NCBI GenBank assembly: GCA_031761405.1
Contig: JASEVX010000007.1
Location: 27,182,859-27,246,858 of the forward strand
From: Serripes groenlandicus
Lineage: Eukaryota; Mollusca; Bivalvia; Cardiida; Cardiidae
Reading direction: 5' to 3'
DNA length: 64,000 bases
In this document: positions 20,547 through 35,500 of the stretch, in pieces
How the letters are laid out: each line of letters begins with the position of its first letter
How positions within the stretch are numbered: the stretch's first letter is position 1
Made by a program: the position numbers and the translations under genes
The notes under the pieces: generated by a model
Seen by the model: only the letters and a program-made list of their open reading frames with translations
The model's database searches: none
What the model was told of the DNA's origin: nothing

Positions 20547-23500
20547 GTAAGTTATTTTATTCATTACATTATTATTTTACAAAACTAAGATATAACAATA
20601 ACTCTATAGTAATTATCTTGCTTGATATTTCACTTTTCATCTTTGTGGAGATATTATCTTGTTTGCTACAAATGCATTCTTTGGAGAACAAGCGTTAAAC
20701 CCTTTCCCTCATACGACAATTCTGCAGCAGACGACTTTGAACATATTTTGTCAAAAAGTAGAAAATCTCTATAGTTGAATGGATAACCTATGACAAAAAG
20801 TGGAAAACATTGTGGCAAAAGAAGAAATTGCACGTTTTGTGCAATTTCTTCTTTTGTCACTATGTTTTCAAAAAGCCGTCTGCTGCAGAGGCGTCAGAAA
20901 GCGTCTATATGAGGGAAAGGGTTAAAGAACAGCAAAAGTTGTATACTCTGAAAACCTTTACATGTTTACAACATACTACACATTTGCAGCAAACGACTTT
21001 GAAGATATTCAGTACAAAATGTTAACTCTAAAAATGAATGAACAGTGCTTTCAAAAGTTAGCTGTTGCAGAGGTTTCAGAAATTGTCTGTATATATACAG
21101 TACTACAAATATCAGGCAGGTAGATCTTATCTACGTCCCTGCACATATGTAGATAACATATGGAAAATCTCTATGAATGAGACTATAATTATTTGATACA
21201 GTTGAAAGCATTGTAGCAAAAGGAATAATTGCTCATATATAAGCAATTTCAGCTTTTGCCACAATTTATTCTAAAATTGTATTCATGTAGAAAAGTTTAA
21301 ATAATATAACGCATTCAGTGTAATATGTGCAGCCAGCCACTTTAACCCTTTCCCACATATAGATGCTTTCAAACGCCTCTGCAGCAGACAACTTTAGAAA
21401 ACACTGTGGCAAAGGTGAAATTGCTCATGATGAACAATTTCACCAAGGGCCACAATGTTTTCAACACTATTCAATAATTAAACTGTCATTAATGGAGACT
21501 TTTCACAGTTTTGAAAAGATCATTTCAAAGACATCTGTTACAGATTTGTTGTATGGGAGAAAGGGTTAAAACTAACCAGTTACCAAGGTAAGTCAAGTGT
21601 GACCGTAACCAGATCAGCCTGTAGCCTTTAGCAGCCTTATCTGAAGCAACCCTTATTACCATTGAGACATTGAAATATGTTTGGAGGTTTAACCCTTTCC
21701 CACTGTGTGGCACATAGCAAAAGTCTGCAGATGACAACTTGAAAACACATAGGAAAAAATATGGAAAATCTCGATAAATGAAAACAATTTATTAGATATA
21801 GCACAATGAGCAGTTACTACTTTGAAACAAAGATATACCACTGTTTATTAAGATCTTCCATATTTATGCCTAGATGTAAACAAAGTCATCTGCTGCAGAT
21901 TTGTTGTAAAAGGACATGCCAATTACCAATAAAGAGTTAGTTTCAGACAAATATGTATTACTACAAGTTTGAATGTTGTTTAGGTTGGTTCAGGGATTGA
22001 ATGCATTATCATGTTTCCTTTTCTCTCTCCAGTCTGCCCCAATGGTTGGATTTCAAATCAAGATAGATGTTACAGGTTTGCGTTCTATCCCCTACTAGAC
22101 TACAGCTCAGCGGCAAAGGCGTGTATGGTAAGGATAAATGCCAAACACGTCCACATTGGGCTATTTATAAAAAACACTACATGTACTAAGATCTAAATTC
22201 AGTTAATGACTTTAGTAAAAATGCATTGTGTGAATAAATTAAATTGTGAATAAATGTATACAAGACATCGATAAATCTTCAACTATGAATAATAATGAAT
22301 ATATGTGCCACTGACAGTTTCTTTCCGCATGCTTTATTAAATTTGTGAATGTTTGCCCTACTGATCTTGTTTGATTCCTGCACCTGACAAATGACAATGC
22401 AACATTATATTATTTGTATCCTATAAACTGGGAAAGCAGTCTGCCTATGTAATACCTTGTTTTATCATTTGCTATTTTATCCTCGTTTATGAGGAATATA
22501 TTTTGAAATATGGATTGATGAGTGGGCTTTCATGTATTATCAGCGACTATAATAAGTAAAAGTCATTTGCTAAAACTTTATGGGCAATTTGTTTTATTAT
22601 AATTATGACTGTCACTCAGTCTGTTACATCACTTATTCCTAATTGGTTTTAATATCATTGAAATGTTATGCTCAAGTGTGCTCTCAACCTGAAATAGCCA
22701 TTTACAGGTTGACAAAAAAACACCTTGTTACCTCATTTGTCGTAACAACGCCTATAATGTGATTTATTTCTTGCAAAATTTCAAGCTACGGTACAGTCTA
22801 AAATTTACTTCATACACTTTGAAATAGACATAAAAAGTGTTTGCTTAGATGTAATTACAAGATTTATTTCCATTCATGAACCTTAGAAATTGTTATCAGC
22901 TCTTTATGACATGTTTTTCTTTTAATTCTAGAGAGATGGTGCTATACTGTTATCAATTGACAGCATGGCAGAGCATCAGTTTATTGCGAACAGACTAAAG
23001 GCTACAGATATTTTAAGGTAATTAATATGCAGCACACTACACTGGAGTTTCACTATATCGCGATTTTAGGGGTCCAAGGCGTAGCATCGCGTTGGAATCC
23101 GATCGCGAGTTACCATTAGAAATTAAAGAAATCACATGTAAGTAATATTCCACAGCATGCCAAAACCCGATACTCATCAATGTACACCTTTAAACTGCAA
23201 GCAATGGCGATTAAAAATGTCTCGAAATCTAATAAATTTTAGCAGGCCAGAATAATGTGTCCATTATATGTGCATATACTTTTGCTACATACTACGAATA
23301 TTATCCTCACTTTTTTTCAAACCGCCATTTGCATGTCTCCTCCCTTCCTTTCATTTTATTCTCCTTTTCAGACTTATTTAAACGAAAAATAATTCACAAA
23401 CAACGTATTTATAGCTTTAAATGCAGATGTAGCAGAAAGCGTTTGAAAACATTGTTAGAAAAAGCTGCTTGTCAGCAGCGTAATCAGTTATCAATGCATC

Positions 23501-26500
23501 TTTTCCTTGCTTTGTTTCTAGTTTTGAGTTGTTAACCCTTTACTGGATAGCCCAACTGCCCATTTACCTATATTATCTCCATATATAGGCATCTATCTGA
23601 TAAACCAATAGTCAATAAACTACTGATAAAAGCCTCTACACTATCTCCATACAGGGTATTGGGAAAATCATAAGAATTTGACACCTGTCCTAATTAAACC
23701 CAACTATCTGTATAAAATATTGTAACTACCTTTTATATGTCAGTATAAACATTGTGGGAAATTAAATTATCTTTACAGTGGTGTAAAATACACTATTTCA
23801 GCATGAAGAGAACTGAAGTAAAACAGGAGACGAAAGCAGGGCAATTTTATTTTTTATTTTTTCTTGAAAATGATGAATGTATTTTGCTCATGTCTACCTT
23901 TTCAAATATTTTTATTGCAAAAAAAACCAAGTTAAATTACTCCAGAATATAACAACAGCAATTTCAAGTTGAATTTTTTTAAAACCAGATACTCCGTATA
24001 GGAAATATGTCTTAATTTCTACGAGGTTTTCAAAAGTCAACTCTGTGACATACAGGAGTAAAATTAGTTAAACTTAATGGAGAAATGACCCATCTTCCTG
24101 TCATGATTCAAAGTCGATTCCACCAGAATAAATGTAAAAACATCCCATATAAATATTTTGAATGTCTAATGTCCTTACGTTTTCATTTCTAACCATTTCC
24201 TTTTTAAAGAAATAGATCGGCAATAGAAAATTGTCAACCCAAAAAAAGTCGAATGTAAACACATGTTTGCGTATTTTCCCGTATTCTCCCGTATTCTCAA
24301 GGACGATTTAGTTCTTTGTTTACTTACCCTTGGTTGTTGAAACTCATTATTCCAAGCTCCTACAGAGAAAACATTGTTGTCGGAAGAAGAACAATCATCG
24401 GAAACAACTTCCAGATCAGAAATATCTGATTGAATGTCAGACGGGGTGAAGCAAAAAAAAAAAATGGCTTCAGTTTTGCGGAAGTGTCATAACTGCACCC
24501 GTAAATGACCCATTTTATTGCCCTTCTGATTTACTAGATGAATCAATCAAAGACCCGCGGGTATTGTGTAGATGAAAACAATAACCATCTATGTCAGCTG
24601 TTAATCCCTTTCCCCATTACAACAAATCACAGCAAACGATTGTGAAAATGTCGAGACAAAAAAAAAGAAAATCTATAAAAAATGAAAGTATAATTACTGA
24701 ATTAATTCAAATCATTGTGGCAAAAGTTATCTATTAAATTTAATGCATTTAGGCTTTCTCATTTTGCTGCAATGTTTACTCGTCAGCTTTAGTTGCGTCA
24801 AAATGAATCTACATCTGTGAAAGAGGTATTTCCCAGTAGCTTACTTGATTGTCAAAACTGGTATACACCGGAAATGTGATCGGTCAAACAAAGAACCGAC
24901 TTTGCACGTGTGCGTAAACCCTTTCCTCTTTCAACAAATATGCCGACGAAATTAAAAACATCTTGACAAAAAATTCAAACTATTTAACCCTTTCTCACAT
25001 AAAGACAATTTCTACAGCAGAAGAATAAATTCATACAGGGTTGCTTCATTGTGTTTGCATGGGATCATAACATTGTGAGCAATTTTTTCTCGTTTTAAAT
25101 GTTGTCTGCTCCAGATTTTTTAACATGAAGAAAGCGAGAAATGAACTTCAAGGCACTGTTGTCAAGGTCATGTTTACTGCATGCGTCAGTAATTTTCCAT
25201 TTGATCGGGGTTAGCACGTGGTTTACACATAATAATACCGTGTCAAATGAAAACCCGCCGTCCGATAATTGGGAATATTCAGATCAATATGCTCATCTGT
25301 TAAGACTGATCAGGGTCATCACTGTTCGTAAATCGTCACACAACATTTATCGAAGTCTTTGAAGAACAGTTATGACTAAAAGCCAGAATTGCAATTATGT
25401 AAATTGATACAAACTGTCTTAAGATTTGGAACAAAACTGATTGTCTATTTGTATGTGACGCGACTCAATCTTTATATGGTGCATAGTGGATGTAATGTTA
25501 GCAAACCTTGTGAAATTATTACAAATGGAAACGGATATTATCATACGGATATTTTTCATAAGAATAAGGTATTTTCAAGCTTATCATTTCCCGACGCATT
25601 TCATTCAACCTGGGTACTGAATTTTTAAACACTACACATGTTTGGACGCTTTTTACTTACAAACTTTATATAGTAACACTATGATTTAAAGTCTGAGATC
25701 CCTTTGTAAATAATCAAATTGTATGGTGATACACTTTTGGAGGACCTTTTCAAACGAAAAATGTTCTTTTGAAGCATTCAAAATCCAAAGGCGTCGAAAA
25801 GCGTTTACATTGAAATCGATTAGAATCGATTAGAGGCGTCCAAACGAGTTTACATGGAGATCGTGTAGAGGCGTTTAAACGAGTTTATATGGAGATCGTG
25901 TAGAGGCGTCAGAAACGCTTATATCCGGTAAAGGGTTAAACAAAGAAAAAACAAATTGCATACCCTTTGAAACCTATTCAATTCAAAGTAAATTTATCCA
26001 ATTTCAAACAAAATGTAGTAATTTCTCCTTTTGTCACAACACTTTATTAAATTATAAAAAAGTCAGCTGCAAGTGCGTCAAAACAATTGAGTGACCTTTA
26101 TTTTCCGTAAATGATGGACCTGGGAACCTATTTCTACTGCGTCATACAAATTTGTCCAGTAAATAGAACTAAAGGCCCAAAGGTATGACGTAATTTTACC
26201 CCATAAATCATTGACCCGTAAATTATGAGAGATTTTCCGTTTGTCCAGTAGTTAGAACAAAAGGGAATGACGTAATTTAGCTGAGATGTTTTACAACATG
26301 ATTGTAAGGTGGTGTGACCTGGAGACTTATGTAATCTTAATGGATTAATTCTGGACTAGTCCAAACCCCTGTATCACATTTCACCTCTGTGCAAATTACA
26401 TCACACTTTCTTTGGTTTTTTGTCTTTCAACAAACCAACTTTTGAAAATATTGTGAGAAAGGTAGAAAACTTACTTTCTAAGCTTTTTAGATCACCTGAG

Positions 26501-29500
26501 CCGAAGGCTCAAGGTGAGCTATTCTGATCACTTCTGCCAGTCAGATTCAAATATTTGGTAGAAATGTTCTTTGGGTGACCCTCTATAAAAATTGTTCAAG
26601 CCATACTGATTGGTCGAAAAACATGGCAGTCAGGCGGCATCAAAAAAGGGGCAAAATGACAAAATTTGAAAATTCCATTTTTATGCAAATGCTTGTCTGA
26701 TTTTAAGAAAATATAATACGAATCATACTGTAATGATCCTCTATTTAATTTGTTTAAGCCGTTTTGATTGGTTACACAATCATATCAACCAGGCGTCATC
26801 ACAAAAAGGGTAAATTGAACTTTTAGCTACAAATGACAACCAACTCCTACCATTCCAAGAGACCAATTTCCACAAAACATCACAAGAATGTTCCTTTGGT
26901 GGTCCTCTTTCAAAATTGTTCAAAGATTTAAATTCCATTGAAAACTTTGGTTGCTGCGGCATCAGAAAGTGAGAAAAATACCCAAATTTTAAAATCCTTT
27001 TCCTCCATAATCAACTTGTGCGATTGCAAGATAATTTGGTAGAAATGTTCCTTAAGTGACCCTCTAAATAAACTGTTGAAGCCATATTGATTTCGTTGAA
27101 AAACAGGGCAGCAAGGCGGCATCAGGAAAGGTGCAAAATGACAAAAACTTTATAATTCCATTCTTATTAAAGTTCTTGTTAGATTTCTAGATATAAATGG
27201 CCTTTACTGATAAGCTGTTTCTTGAGAAGTGTCCACTCCTTTCAGTTTCATTTGCACTCCCTGATAAAATTTTCCAGATATTTGCAGTTAAATATTTGCT
27301 ACTAATTTACTATCAATTAGGTGATCGATTTAGGGCCATCTTGGCCCTCTTGTTTACACATCATATACCTTCATGTTTTTACACAAGTAAGTGGTTTTTT
27401 GAAAAAGAAACATTGTGAGAAAAGGATTAATTTTTAGCTCCACTGGCTGAAAGCCAGTCGAGCTTATGTCATGGCGAATTGTCCGTCGTGCGTGCGTGCG
27501 TGCATGCGTTAACTTTTTCCTTTAAACGACTTCTTCTCCCTAACCACTTGGCCAATTTGGTTGAAACTTCATGGGAAGCATCCTCTCAATGTCCTCTACT
27601 AAATTCCTTCAAATTTTTTTGATCCATTCAAAATTCTGGTTTCCATGGCAACCGAAAGAAAAAAATAGTGAGAACTTAAAAAATCTTCTTCTCCGAAAGT
27701 GTCTGGCCGATTTCCAAATAATTTTGTAGAAATGTTCCTTGGGTGACCCTTTATTAGATTCCTTCAAGAAATTTTGATTGGGCGAAAAACATGGCCGCCA
27801 GGGGGCGGGGCTTTTTTGCCTTATATAGCTATAGTGAAAACTTAAATAATCTTCTTCTCAAAAAGTGTTCAGCAGATTTTCAAATAATTATGTAGAAATG
27901 TTCCGTGGGTGACCCTCTATCAGATTCCTTCAAGCCATGTTGATTGGTAAAAAAACATGGCCGTCACAGGGCGGGGCTATTTTGCCTATATGGCTAAAGA
28001 GCAAACTTAAAAAATCTTCTCCTCCAAAAGTGTCAGGCCGATTTTCAAATAATTTTGTAGAAATGTTCCTTGTGTGAACCGTAATTAGATTCCTTCAAGA
28101 AATGTTGATTGGGCGAAAAACATGGCCGCCAGGGGGCGGGGCTTTTTTGCGTTATATAGCTATAGTGAAAACTTAAAACATCTTCTTCTCCGAAAGTGTT
28201 CAGCCGATTTTCAAATAATTTTGTAGAAATGTTCATTGGGTGACCCTCTATCAGATTCCTTCAAGCCATGTTGATTGGTCGAAAAACATGGCCGCCAGAG
28301 GGCGGGGCTATTTTGACTTATATGACCATAGTGAAAACTTAAAAAATCTTCTCCTCCGAAAGTGTCAGGCATATTTTCAAATAATTTTGCAGAAACATTC
28401 CTTTGGTGACACTCTACAAGATTCCTTTAAGCCATGGTGGTTGGTAAAAAAAATAGCCACCACGGGGCAGGGCTGTTTGGAGATTTTATTTTTGCCTTAT
28501 GGCCGTGGAGCGATACTGGCCCTCTTGGGCCTCTTGTTTTGTGTGAAATCGGACAAATGTGACTTAAGGGTTCATTGCATGGTAGATATTAATTAATACG
28601 TAGTTTAGAAAACAAACACCAACACCCAGACTGTCCCGGGTTCGATCCCCAGTCGCGGCAATTCGGTCATGGTGGAGTGCCCTTGGGCAAGGCACATTTT
28701 CTAGCCTAGTACTGGTTTGTTCACCCAGGGAACATGAATAATAAAATTTAAATGTGCGCTTAATGACCTTAGCTGTCGATGCGCCATAAAACAATATACA
28801 TTCATTCATTCCGACACCCAGACAAACCCTTTGTTCGTTTTTTGCGCCTTAATTTGGTTTGTTCCCGGAACGTCGACTCGTTCCGCTTAACACCTTTCAC
28901 TAATCCGGGATTAGGGGATACCTAAAGGGGTACACCATAAATCAATTTATTTAAATTTAAGGAATCAAGCATTAAATTTATGCATTTTAATAAAGAATAA
29001 CTTTTTAACATTCTTAATTCAGTTCATACTGTAAATTTATCTGAAGGATAGTCGTTAATTGATCAGAATAATTACAATTTAATGGCATGTTACAATTAAG
29101 TTGTTTTCTTTTAATCGTTAAGGTATTGTTTTCTAGTCGTAAGTAATTAAGTTCAAACTGTCAAGGTCTCTGTTGAACAAATTAATTAAAAACTGTGCCT
29201 TTTGATCTATTTTCTTTAAAACAAAAATAAACTGTTCTGTTACTTAATTGATGTTAATTTAGTTCAAACAGTTAGAAAGATACGAATATCTTACGTATGA
29301 ATGAAATGATGAAACAATCCAACACTCACTTAGTCATATTCAATCATGGCAAACGCACAGCTGAACGTTCAGTACATCATCAACAGAAAAGGGGGTCATA
29401 ACTTGACATTTGACGGATACATTTAACGCGTAAACCTTAGAAGAGAAGACAGGGTGTTCTGGAGATGTGTCGAACGAGGTTGCCAAGCTTTCCTGTCTAC

Positions 29501-32500
29501 ATCCAACGACATAACGACAGTATTAGGGAGACAAAACCATAACCACCTAGCAGACCATTCCAACATCGTTGCCAAACAGATCATGAGCAAGATATCTCGG
29601 CGCTGCGCAGAAGAAATTAGACCAATTCCCACAATTTCTACAGAAGAGCTGACCAAACTCAGAGACAACGAATAGGATGACACCTGCAGCGAAGTTGTTG
29701 AAAAGATACCTACTTTCAATTCAACAAAGTCCATGCTGTACCGAGGTTGCAGAAAACAGACACCCCCGCTTCAAAAGACTAAGACAGATATATTCTTAGA
29801 CGGCAAATGGACAGAAACAGCCACTGGTGACATATTTCTACTATTCGACGACGGTGACCAGAACAACCGCATGCTTGCCTTCGCCACAACCGAGAACCTC
29901 CACCACTTAGCCGCATCCAACACGTTTTACTGCGACGGAACGTTCTACACATGCCCAGGCCTCTTCCACCAGATCTATTCGATCCATGTACAGATTGCCG
30001 GTAAAATGATGCCAGTTGTCTACTCCTTCTTGCCAGGAAAGAGCCAAGCGACGTATAGACGATTCTTTAGCCTCCTACAAGAAAAGATGAACGACATCGA
30101 TCTGAGATTCCACCCAACTTCTGCCGTACTTGACTTCGAGACAGCTGCCCACGGTGCCATACTACAGACGTTCCCTTGTATTCACAAAAAGGGGTGTTTC
30201 TTCCATTTTACCCTGTGCATTTGGCGATGAGCACAAGCAACCGGTCTCCAGATTCCGTATAAAGAAAACGAAGATGTAAAGACGCTCGTCCGACGTGCAG
30301 CAATCCTGCCTCTGCTTCCCTTAGACAAGATAGAAGACTTCTGCTTCCGGACTCTAGAAGACAGAGACGAGGCCGATCTAACGGAACTCACAGAACCATT
30401 CACAGACTACGTTACCGAACAATGGGTAGAAGGGGGACTGACCGATGTGGAACCACTTTGGCACACAGAGCCCGTGCACTACGAACAATATCGAAGGCTG
30501 GCACAGCAAACTTAAGAAGATGACACAACACTCCCACCCAAACTTATTTACAGCCATCCAGATGTTCAAAGACATTCAGAACGCAAATGATATTGTGTTA
30601 ATACAGAGAGCTGTCGGTGGAACAATTCACCCTCGTGCAAAGCGCTACCAGACTATTGATCGTAGATTAAGTATTCTGAAAGAGAGGTATAAAACTGGTG
30701 TTCTTGAGTTGATGGCTTATGCGGATTCTGCATCTCAGTGTGTTTGTGTGATTATCATTTATATGATGAAATCTAATATTTTACTTAATAGTGCTGACAA
30801 GATCAAAAATAAAAAAGCGATAAGTGCAGCAAAAGATAAACTTGTACGTATGTGCAGGCTAATCATAGGTTACACTTTTCTCAAATGTTTCAATTTCGCA
30901 TTCTTAGAAAAATCTGCATATTTAAATTAAAAAAAAAATCTGCATCAGTCTTATTTATATTTATAAAGCAATACCTGTCACAGAATTACCCTCTAATGGT
31001 CCCCCCTATCCGCTCTACCGACCAGCTAGGGATTAAATTGAGTCGACGTTCCGGGAACACACCCTTAATTTTTATAAGAAAAATATTTAGGAGCAATTAT
31101 ATTCTCTGAATTTGGACTACGTGAATTTAGTTTTTTTAACTCTTTGGAATAATTTGGATTTATAAAATCAGGTTTGTGCATTATTTATCTAAATGTATTA
31201 TTTTCCAGTTTTGCAATGAGTATCATGTTTTACAGAATTATTTGTCGGTATTTTTTCCCAAATTTGTTACTTTTTTGGCTTCAATTTCAAATTAAATTAG
31301 AAAGTAGGCTCTTTTTTCAAGATTGCAATGGGAGCCAAGTCGCCATCGCATAATACTGGATATCGCGACCTATGAGTCCGCGATTTATTCGCGCTCCAGT
31401 GTACCAGCTATGAATTTGGTGTTTAAGCCATTTTCAACAATTTTAAGCTCATCTATTTATCCAAAGAAAAAAATCAATATTAAATAGTTACACATATTCA
31501 AATGAAACATGTCCTTAGAATTAATATGCATGTGTATATCAATTCATATAACACATAGCTTCAAAAATTATTCTGTTATGCCCCTTTTTCGACTAAGAAA
31601 CAACAGATGATCGATGGCCTTGGCTCCGTGCCTCTCTTGTTAAGTCACCCGGCCGGGTAGCTCAATTGGTAGCGTATCTGACTCGTGATCTGGAGGTCAC
31701 GGGTTCGATACCCGGTTGCGGCGACATTCTTTCGGGCGATGTTTTCCATTGCCTCCCACCTCTGATCTATGTGAGAAAGTAGTCAGTGGCTTCGAAAGAA
31801 TGTTGTGTAAGTACTGGTGTTGGAAAGCCAGGAAAACATGGGTAGGTGCACTGACCGCCGTGATATGACCAAAGCTGTTGAAAGCGGCGTTAAACTCCAA
31901 ACAAACAAACAAAACAAACTCTTGTTAAGTCATATCACAATAACCAGTTAACCTGGCTTTCTCACACAAGTACTCTGCACAACAGACTTCTAAGCAATTT
32001 GCTGCTCCAACACATAGACTGTTAGCCCATTGGTTGAACATTAGAAAGAATGTTGGCCCAGCTGGGCTTCATGCTTACATCCCCTGGATTGAGTCGCTAC
32101 CAACTGAGCTACATGGAGCTGAGATATTGAATGTTGTATGAACTAGTTTTGCTTACTTTAAGAAGATGGCTTTAGACTGCTCTGCAGCTGAAATCGGTTT
32201 GATTACATTGTAGGAAAAGAATAATTTTGTCAAACTAACTTATGGAAACAAATTAGCAAAAGTAGAAATTGCTCATCATGAGCAATTTCAACTTTTGCCT
32301 TAAATGTTTTCAACTCTTTCAGTCATTGTAGTTTTATTCATAAAGCTTTTCCATATTTTGCCTTGGATGTTTTTAGCTCACCTGAGCTTTGCTCAAGGTG
32401 AGTTATTGTGATCGCCTTTTGTCCGGCGTCCGTCGTCCGTCGTGCGTCGTGCGTCGTCCGTCGTGCGTCAACTTCTTCTCCTCAGTAACCAGTGGGTCAA

Positions 32501-35500
32501 TTGGGATGAAACTTCACAGAAAGCATCCTCTCAATGACCTCACCAGAATTCCTTCAAATTTTTTGGATCCATGCAAAATTCTGGTTTCCATGGCAACGAA
32601 ACCGAAAAAACTTAAAAATTCTTCTTCTCCCAAATTGGTTGGCAGATTTTCAAATAATTTTGTAGAAATGTTCCTTGGATGACCCTCTATCAGATTCCTT
32701 CAAGCCGTGTTGATTGGTCGAAAAACATGGCCGCCAGAGGGGTGCGGGGCTATTTTGCCTTATATGGCTATAGTGAAAACTTAAAAAATCTTCTCCTCCG
32801 AAAGTGTAAGGCCGATTTTCAAATAATTTTGTAGAAATGTTCCTTGGGTGATCCTCTATCAGATTCCTTCAAGCCATGTTGATTGGTCAAAAAACATGGC
32901 CGCCAGGGGGCGGGGCTATTTTGCCTTTTATGGCTATAATGAAAACTTAAAAAATCTTCTCCTCCATAAGTGTCAGGCCGATTTTCAAATAATTTTGTAG
33001 AAATGTTCCTTGGGTGACCCTCTATCAGATTCCTTCAAGCCATGTTGATTGGTCAAAAAACATGGCCGCCAGGGGGGGGGGGGGGGGGGCTATTTTGCCT
33101 TATATGGCTAAAGTGCAAACTTAAAAAATCTTCTTCTCCAAAAGTGTCGGCCCGATTTTCAAATAATTTTGTAGAAATGTTCCTTGGATGACCCACTTTC
33201 AGATTCCTTCAAGCCATGTTGATTGGTCAAAAAACATGGCCGCCAGTAGGCAGGGCTATTTTGCATTATATGGCTATAGTGAAAACTTAAAAAATCTTCT
33301 CCTCCAAAAATATCTGGCCAATTTTCAAATAATTTTGTAGAAATGTTCCTAGGGTGACCCTCTATCAGATTCCTTCAAGCCAAGTTGATTGGTCGGAAAC
33401 TATGGCTGCCTGGGGGCGAGGCTTATATAGCTAAAGTGAAAAAAAAAAAAAAAAATCAGGTGAGCGATTCAAGGGCCATCATGGCCCTCTTGTTTTAAAG
33501 TCCTCTTCTGCAGATTTGTTGTATGTGGGAAAGGGTTAAATTACAGAAAAGAATCTAAATTTTCAGACAACAATGGTACACTAGTGGAGAGATGGATCAT
33601 TCTGCAGTTATCCACCGCTACGTCTGGACTGCCACCAATGTGGAAATATCACCAAACTCCTACATCTGGATTGATATGTACGAAGCTAAAAGAGGCGATG
33701 TTGATAAAGATGTTATGGCATACTCGTATGACAGATTATGTAAGGAATGCATTCTTTTGGTTTTCTGCCTTGACATTATAAGGGATCACTTCTCCATTTT
33801 CTGTTCCTCCATATGTAAAAATATTAATAATAATAGAAACTTTATTTGTATAACAGAGATCTAGATAAGCTGCATTTTTAAAAAATCTAAAATCCTTATT
33901 TGACATCCAAACCCTATGTTGTGGGTACTCACAAGAATCATATCAGTGGGACGGTTCTTTTGAGTACCCACAACATAGGATTTGGTTGAGTAATAAGAGA
34001 AATATTGTGGGAAATAGACCTGTTCACTCCCTCTTATCTAGTCCTTTGAGTATAGGTTTCACAGTTGGGTGTGGCCAGTCTTACCTGTGTTCCTCTGTTA
34101 AAATATTTACAAATATGTATGTAGCTTTCCACTAGCTGGCATGTTGACAGGTGATATGCTCTTTAAATGTTGTATATTTATCTTGTTGCATCAAGGAATT
34201 CTGCTGACAGCATTTGATGACATTTATTTGTTTGTTTATATGGTATTTTACTGCTCATTCAACAGCAAATCATAAAACCTTTCCCACATGCAACAATTCT
34301 GCAGCAGAAGACTTTGAAAATATCTTGACAAACAAATCGAGGGCTTGGCGTGAAACGGTTGTAACTTAAATAAGTATTTTTTTACCAAGGTTAATCACCT
34401 CGCCATAAAGTCTTTATAAGCGTTAAATCAATTTTCTTGGTAAACAATGGAAATTTAGGTGCCATTGCTCGTTCTGAGCAATGGCACCTAAATTTGCATT
34501 GTTTACAAAGGGGTCAAAATTGCCCCTAAACCAGGGTTTTCAAAATAGGTTTATAGATACAACCGTTTCACATCAAACCCTCGAAATGTACTGGTGGCAT
34601 TGGTGTAATCATTCGTCTAGAGATCACCAGTCGAGGGCTAGGCGTGAAACGGTTGTAACTAAAAGTTGTATTTTTTACCAAGGTTAATCACCTCGCCATA
34701 ATGTCTTTATAAACGTTAAATCTCTTTTTCTTGGTAAACAATGAAAATGCTCGTTCTGAGCAATGGCACCTAAATTTGCATTGTTTACAAAGGGGTCAAA
34801 ATTGCCCCTAAACCAGGGTTTTCAAAATAGGTTTTTAGTTACAACCGTTTCACGCCAAGCCCTCGACCTGTTAACCCTTTCCCACATGCAAACTAGATTT
34901 GAAGGATCTATAGCAAGTGATCTTTGAAATCAATTTGGAAAATAAAGAAATTTCTCATGATGAGCAATTTTCAATAATTATACCCCCAGATACGTAGTAT
35001 ATGGGGGCTATATAGGAGTCACGCTTGTCGGTCAGTTAGTCGGTCGGTCTGTTGGTCTGGACATTTCTTGTGAACACTATTTCTCAGCAACCCTTGGTCA
35101 GAATTCAATATAACTTCACAAGAATGATTGATACCAAGCCTAGTTGTGCATATTGTGGGCGTGTTGCACTGGAATTATTTTTAAATGAGTTATGGCCTCT
35201 TGAATTTTTCATACATAGTTGGTCTTTAGACATTTCTTGTGAACACCATTTCTCACCAACCCTTGGTCAGAATTCAATATAACTTCACAGCAATGATTGA
35301 TACCAAGCCTAGTTGTGCATATTGTCGGCGTGTTGCACTGGAATTATTTTTAAATGAGTTTCTCATACATAGTTGGTCTGTAGACATTTCTTGTGAACAC
35401 TATTTCTCAGCAACCCTTTGTCAGAATTCAATATAACTTCACAAGAATGATTGATACCAAGCCTAGTTGTGCATATTGTGGGCGTGTTGCACTGGAATTA

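Noticed and set aside
29423..29734. Minus-strand 103-residue frame
   Set aside because: Antisense shadow of the MULE FLYWCH/transposase region.
31655..31725. Functional tRNA gene
   Set aside because: Good A and B boxes, but the sequence runs directly into a SINE body and tail shared with other loci.
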